Assembly: GCA_002690085.1 (NCBI GenBank)
Contig: NZDM01000032.1
Coordinates: forward strand, 6,106-16,958
Reading direction: 5' to 3'
DNA length: 10,853 nt
DNA from: Flavobacteriaceae bacterium
GTDB taxonomy: Bacteria; Bacteroidota; Bacteroidia; Flavobacteriales; Flavobacteriaceae
Shown: positions 7,241-10,853 of the stretch, piece after piece
Numbering within the stretch: position 1 is the stretch's first letter
How the letters are laid out: each line of letters starts with the position of its first letter
Notes under the pieces: generated by a model
What the model was told of the DNA's origin: nothing
Seen by the model: only the letters and a program-made list of their open reading frames with translations
Database searches by the model: none
Program-made: the position numbers and the translations under genes

Positions 7241-9799
7241 ATGGATGACAACTTCTCACCTCGAGTTAAAGATGTGATTTCTTTTAGCAAGGAAGAAGCA
7301 TTGCGACTAGGGCATGATTTTATTGGTACGGAACACTTAATGCTTGGGCTGTTGCGAGACGGCCAGGGAAAGGCGGTCGAAATACTAAATGCACTGGACG
7401 TTGACTTGAGCCTACTGCGTCGCAAAGTAGAAATTTTAAGCCCTGCAAATCCCAACATAAGCACAGCCACAAACGAGAAAAAAAACTTACACCTAACAAG
7501 GCAGGCAGAACGCGCCCTCAAAACAACTTTTTTAGAAGCCAAGCTCTTTCAAAGCAAATCCATCAATACGGCTCATTTATTGCTCTGCGTCTTGAGAAAT
7601 GAAAACGACCCTACAACAAAATTACTCAACAAATTGCGCGTCAATTACGACAATGTCAAAGATCAATTTAAGCAAATGATAACGGAAGATAGTTCTACCT
7701 ACAAAGAGTCACCTACATCTGAAGCTTTTTCGAGCAGTGAATCTGAGGATTCCAAAGACAACGATAATGGCTTTTCAAAAAGTGCATCTTCTAATAAAAA
7801 TAAAAAATCAAAAACCCCTGTTTTAGATAATTTTGGTCGTGATTTAACTGTCATGGCTGAAGAAGGTAAGCTTGACCCCGTGGTGGGAAGAGAGAAAGAA
7901 ATTCAAAGAGTTTCACAAATCCTAAGCAGAAGAAAAAAGAACAACCCGCTTTTAATTGGTGAACCAGGGGTAGGTAAATCTGCTATTGCAGAGGGATTGG
8001 CAAATAGAATTGTTCAGCGAAAAGTTTCTAGAGTTTTGTTCAATAAACGCGTTGTAACCTTAGATTTAGCAAGTTTGGTGGCAGGTACAAAATACCGTGG
8101 CCAATTTGAAGAGCGCATGAAAGCGGTTATGAATGAACTTGAAAAAAACGACGATGTTATCTTGTTTATTGATGAAATTCACACCATAGTTGGTGCCGGG
8201 GGTGCCACGGGAAGTCTAGACGCATCCAATATGTTTAAACCTGCGCTTGCAAGAGGCGAAATTCAATGTGTGGGCGCTACTACACTTGATGAATACCGAC
8301 AACATATTGAAAAAGATGGCGCCTTAGAACGTCGTTTTCAAAAAGTCATTATTGAGCCAACTTCTGTTGATGAAACTATTGAAATTCTCAATAATATTAA
8401 AAACAAATACGAAGAACACCACAACGTGGATTATACTGATGAGGCTATTCTCGCTTGTGTAAAACTGACGAGCCGATATATGTCAGATCGTTTTCTTCCA
8501 GACAAGGCAATTGATGCTTTGGACGAAGCAGGATCAAGGGTACATATAACAAACATTGATGTTCCAGCTCAAATTGTGGAACTTGAAGCAGAATTAGAAG
8601 CGGTTAGAGCTACTAAAAATTCTGTTGTTAAAAAACAAAAATATGAAGAGGCTGCAAAACTACGAGACGACGAAAAACAGCTTGAAAAAAGCCTTTCCGA
8701 AGCGCAAGAAAAGTGGGAGGCAGAATCTAAACTCAATAGAGAAATTGTGACAGAAGAAAATGTGGCTGAGGTTGTCTCAATGATGACTGGTGTTCCTGTT
8801 AATCGCATTGCACAAACAGAAGGCAATAAGCTTTCAGTTTTACCAGAACTTATCAGTGGTAAAGTCATTGGTCAAGATGAAGCTGTATCCAAGGTTGTAA
8901 AAGCAATTCAGAGAAACCGTGCGGGACTAAAAGACCCCAATAAGCCTATTGGGTCTTTTATATTTTTAGGACAAACAGGTGTAGGTAAAACACAGCTTGC
9001 AAAAGTTTTAGCAAGCGAGCTCTTTGATAGCGGTGATGCACTTATTCGCATTGACATGAGCGAGTACATGGAAAAATTTGCAATTTCTAGATTGGTAGGA
9101 GCACCCCCAGGATACGTAGGATATGAAGAAGGTGGACAACTGACAGAAAAAGTGAGGCGGAAACCTTACGCTGTCATACTCCTTGATGAAATTGAAAAAG
9201 CACACCCCGATGTTTTTAACATGCTATTGCAAGTTTTAGACGATGGCTTTTTAACTGATAGCTTAGGTCGAAAAATTGATTTTAGCAACACAATTATTAT
9301 CATGACATCTAATGTTGGTGCTAGAAAATTAAAAGATTTTGGAACAGGTGTAGGCTTTGGAACATCGGCCCAAAGAGAACAAGAAAGTGCCAATGCAAGA
9401 GCTGTGATTGAAAATGCACTCAAAAAAACCTTTGCCCCAGAATTTTTAAACCGAATCGATGATGTGGTGGTGTTCAATAATTTAGAAAGAGATCATATTG
9501 ACAAAATAATTGACATTGAATTGGCAAAGCTACTCGAGCGAATATCTGAACTTGGTTACAAATTAAAACTCAGCAAGAAAGCAAAAGACTTTATTGCTGA
9601 TAAAGGATTTGACAAGCAATATGGCGCAAGACCTCTTAAAAGAGCGCTTCAAAAATACGTTGAAGATGCCATTGCGGAACAAATCATTAAATCCAACATT
9701 CAAGAAGGAGATGTTATAGCCATGGATTTTAAAAAAGAAGATGTGTCTTTGTGTATTTCAATTAAGAGCACCAACAGCAAACCAAAAGAAGAAAGTTAA
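7241..9799 (+). CDS. clpC: ATP-dependent Clp protease ATP-binding subunit ClpC
   Basis: ClpC is a hexameric Hsp100 unfoldase that feeds proteins to ClpP in the cytosol. The 852 residues show the full layout: a double Clp-N repeat (about 4-67 and 84-147), a Ser/Lys-rich linker (about 150-192), AAA+ domain D1 with Walker A GEPGVGKS (240-247), pore loop KYRG (284-287) and Walker B ending at Glu312, then a middle coiled coil (about 443-500) with the UVR-like stretch YEEAAKLRDDEKQLE. D2 has Walker A GQTGVGKT (577-584), Walker B LLDE (647-650) and pore loop GYVG (624-627). VGF at 704-706 in GTGVGFG is the ClpP-docking tripeptide, and the UVR-type middle domain separates it from ClpB and ClpA. No gene for the ClpC partners McsA/McsB is in the window. 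The ATG gives the family start MDDNFSPRVKDVI. Its 3' end converges on hutH. Confidence 0.97.
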   Translation: MDDNFSPRVKDVISFSKEEALRLGHDFIGTEHLMLGLLRDGQGKAVEILNALDVDLSLLRRKVEILSPANPNISTATNEKKNLHLTRQAERALKTTFLEAKLFQSKSINTAHLLLCVLRNENDPTTKLLNKLRVNYDNVKDQFKQMITEDSSTYKESPTSEAFSSSESEDSKDNDNGFSKSASSNKNKKSKTPVLDNFGRDLTVMAEEGKLDPVVGREKEIQRVSQILSRRKKNNPLLIGEPGVGKSAIAEGLANRIVQRKVSRVLFNKRVVTLDLASLVAGTKYRGQFEERMKAVMNELEKNDDVILFIDEIHTIVGAGGATGSLDASNMFKPALARGEIQCVGATTLDEYRQHIEKDGALERRFQKVIIEPTSVDETIEILNNIKNKYEEHHNVDYTDEAILACVKLTSRYMSDRFLPDKAIDALDEAGSRVHITNIDVPAQIVELEAELEAVRATKNSVVKKQKYEEAAKLRDDEKQLEKSLSEAQEKWEAESKLNREIVTEENVAEVVSMMTGVPVNRIAQTEGNKLSVLPELISGKVIGQDEAVSKVVKAIQRNRAGLKDPNKPIGSFIFLGQTGVGKTQLAKVLASELFDSGDALIRIDMSEYMEKFAISRLVGAPPGYVGYEEGGQLTEKVRRKPYAVILLDEIEKAHPDVFNMLLQVLDDGFLTDSLGRKIDFSNTIIIMTSNVGARKLKDFGTGVGFGTSAQREQESANARAVIENALKKTFAPEFLNRIDDVVVFNNLERDHIDKIIDIELAKLLERISELGYKLKLSKKAKDFIADKGFDKQYGARPLKRALQKYVEDAIAEQIIKSNIQEGDVIAMDFKKEDVSLCISIKSTNSKPKEES

Positions 9800-9844
9800 G
9801 ACTTTGTTCCATTCTTTTGTTGGAAAATCAGTCCGTTTGATCTT
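9800..9844. other. Convergent clpC-hutH spacer without a clear terminator
   Basis: Only 45 bases separate the stop codons of the two converging genes. The best hairpin is TTCCA (9807-9811) with TGGAA (9821-9825) around a 9-base loop. It is a 5-bp stem with no T run on either strand, so it does not qualify as a standard terminator. Transcripts may end by another route or overlap at their 3' ends. Confidence 0.5.
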
Positions 9845-10853
9845 CTAAAACAATTCATTTTCAAGTGTCAAAGACTTCAAAAACTCGAGCGATTTTTGAA
9901 GATCTTTATGAAAAATTCGATCCTTGGTGACTTTCGGTACGGCTTCCCTAAAAGCAGTTATAAACTTTTCCAAAAATGGAGCCGTTTTATAGGATCTGAA
10001 AAACAAGGCTTGAGAAGCATTTATCAGCTCAATAGCTAAAATTTGTTCTACATTTTCTACAATTTGTACAGCCTGAGTTGCTGCATTTGCACCCATACTA
10101 ACGTGATCTTCTTGGCCATTTGATGACACAATGGAATCAACACTTGCAGGAGTTGCCAATTGTTTATTGGCACTGACAATACTGGCCGCGGTATATTGAG
10201 GAATCATAAGGCCTGAATTTAAACCAGGCTTATCAACCAAAAAAGAAGGTAAACCACGTAGACCAGAAATCAATTGAAAGGTGCGTCTTTCAGAAATACT
10301 GCCAAGTTCAGCCATAGCTATTTTTAAATAATCCAAGGCAAAAGCCAAGGGTTGACCATGAAAATTTCCTCCTGAAATAATAACATCTTCTTCAACAAAT
10401 ATATTGGGATTATCCGTGACAGAATTAATTTCTGTTAGAACTGTTTGGCGAACAAATTCAAGGGTGTCTTTCGTGGCACCGTGGACTTGAGGAATGCAAC
10501 GAAAAGAATAAGGGTCTTGAACATGTTTCTTTTTTTCACGCATTAAAAGACTGCCCTCTAAAAACTTAGAAATTCTTTCTGCTGTAATAATTTGCCCATT
10601 ATGAGGTCTAACAGAGTGTACTAATCGGTCAAAAGGCTCCAAACGACCATTGAAGGCTTCTAATGACAAAGCCGCTATGAGGTCTGATAAATAAGATATC
10701 TTGTAAGAAGTAAGCAAGCAATGCAACGCATAAGCAGACATAAATTGAGTGCCATTTAGCAAAGCCAAGCCCTCTTTAGATTGCAATGATATTGGGGACC
10801 AACCCTTTTCTTTTAAAACTTTTGAAGTGGATTGCTGCCTACCCATATACCAA
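9845..10853 (-). CDS. hutH: Histidine ammonia-lyase, C-terminal part (partial, runs off right edge)
   Basis: HutH removes ammonia from L-histidine to give urocanate, the first step of histidine breakdown to glutamate. About 335 residues are present against roughly 500 for the family; the missing N-terminal third holds the Ala-Ser-Gly that forms the MIO cofactor. The Met at 10846-10844 is internal, since the frame continues as Trp-Tyr to the window edge. Counting from that Met, the fragment shows KEGLALLNGTQ (24-34), QDPYSFR (110-116; it aligns with Gln277, Tyr280 and Arg283 of the Pseudomonas putida enzyme), GGNFHGQP (159-166) and SSNGQEDHVSMG (241-252). The QED glutamate aligns with Glu414, a histidine-lyase hallmark; phenylalanine and tyrosine lyases differ here. 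A tyrosine lyase or aminomutase is therefore unlikely. It ends in TAG, 45 bases from the clpC stop. No other hut gene is in the window. Confidence 0.93.
   Translation of the reverse strand, partial: WYMGRQQSTSKVLKEKGWSPISLQSKEGLALLNGTQFMSAYALHCLLTSYKISYLSDLIAALSLEAFNGRLEPFDRLVHSVRPHNGQIITAERISKFLEGSLLMREKKKHVQDPYSFRCIPQVHGATKDTLEFVRQTVLTEINSVTDNPNIFVEEDVIISGGNFHGQPLAFALDYLKIAMAELGSISERRTFQLISGLRGLPSFLVDKPGLNSGLMIPQYTAASIVSANKQLATPASVDSIVSSNGQEDHVSMGANAATQAVQIVENVEQILAIELINASQALFFRSYKTAPFLEKFITAFREAVPKVTKDRIFHKDLQKSLEFLKSLTLENELF

Noticed and set aside
9807..9825. TTCCA/TGGAA hairpin as a terminator for clpC or hutH
   Set aside because: The stem has only five pairs, the loop is nine bases, and no T run follows on either strand.

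Overview
The window looks like an ordinary chromosomal segment of a bacterium of the Bacteroidota, most likely a Flavobacteriaceae. The pointers are A/T-rich spacers, almost no Shine-Dalgarno sequences, a signal peptide ending in the A-Q junction common in this phylum, a GyrA with an acidic tail, and a ClpC with a long Ser/Lys-rich linker. The genus cannot be fixed from the sequence alone.

Layout, left to right. (1) 1-998, minus: the first 332 residues of a membrane HD-family phosphohydrolase (PgpH/7TMR-HD type, a likely cyclic-di-AMP phosphodiesterase); its membrane bundle and HD domain lie beyond the left edge. (2) 999-1164: divergent spacer. (3) 1165-3097, plus: an ACAT1-like acetyl-CoA acetyltransferase followed after 7 bases by a leaderless SH3b-NlpC/P60 peptidase. 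(4) 3098-3178: convergent spacer with a hairpin plus U-run terminator oriented for the minus strand. (5) 6993 down to 3179, minus: gyrA, then after 17 bases a gene for an exported TPR protein. (6) 6994-7240: divergent spacer between gyrA and clpC with a 12-bp palindrome and an 8-bp inverted repeat. (7) 7241-9799, plus: clpC, a complete Hsp100 unfoldase with a ClpP-docking loop. (8) 9845-10853, minus: the C-terminal two thirds of a histidine ammonia-lyase (HutH), cut by the right edge, tail to tail with clpC.

The genes are mainly housekeeping: DNA supercoiling (GyrA), regulated proteolysis (ClpC), acyl-CoA and amino-acid catabolism (thiolase, HutH), murein-peptide cleavage (NlpC/P60) and second-messenger turnover (PgpH-like). 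I see no tRNA, rRNA, CRISPR array, insertion sequence, phage gene or defence cassette, and no clear undescribed system. The points most worth a second look are the pairing of gyrA with an exported TPR protein, the pairing of the thiolase with a leaderless NlpC/P60 peptidase, the six GyrA-box-like turns in the GyrA C-terminal domain, and the symmetric elements between gyrA and clpC.
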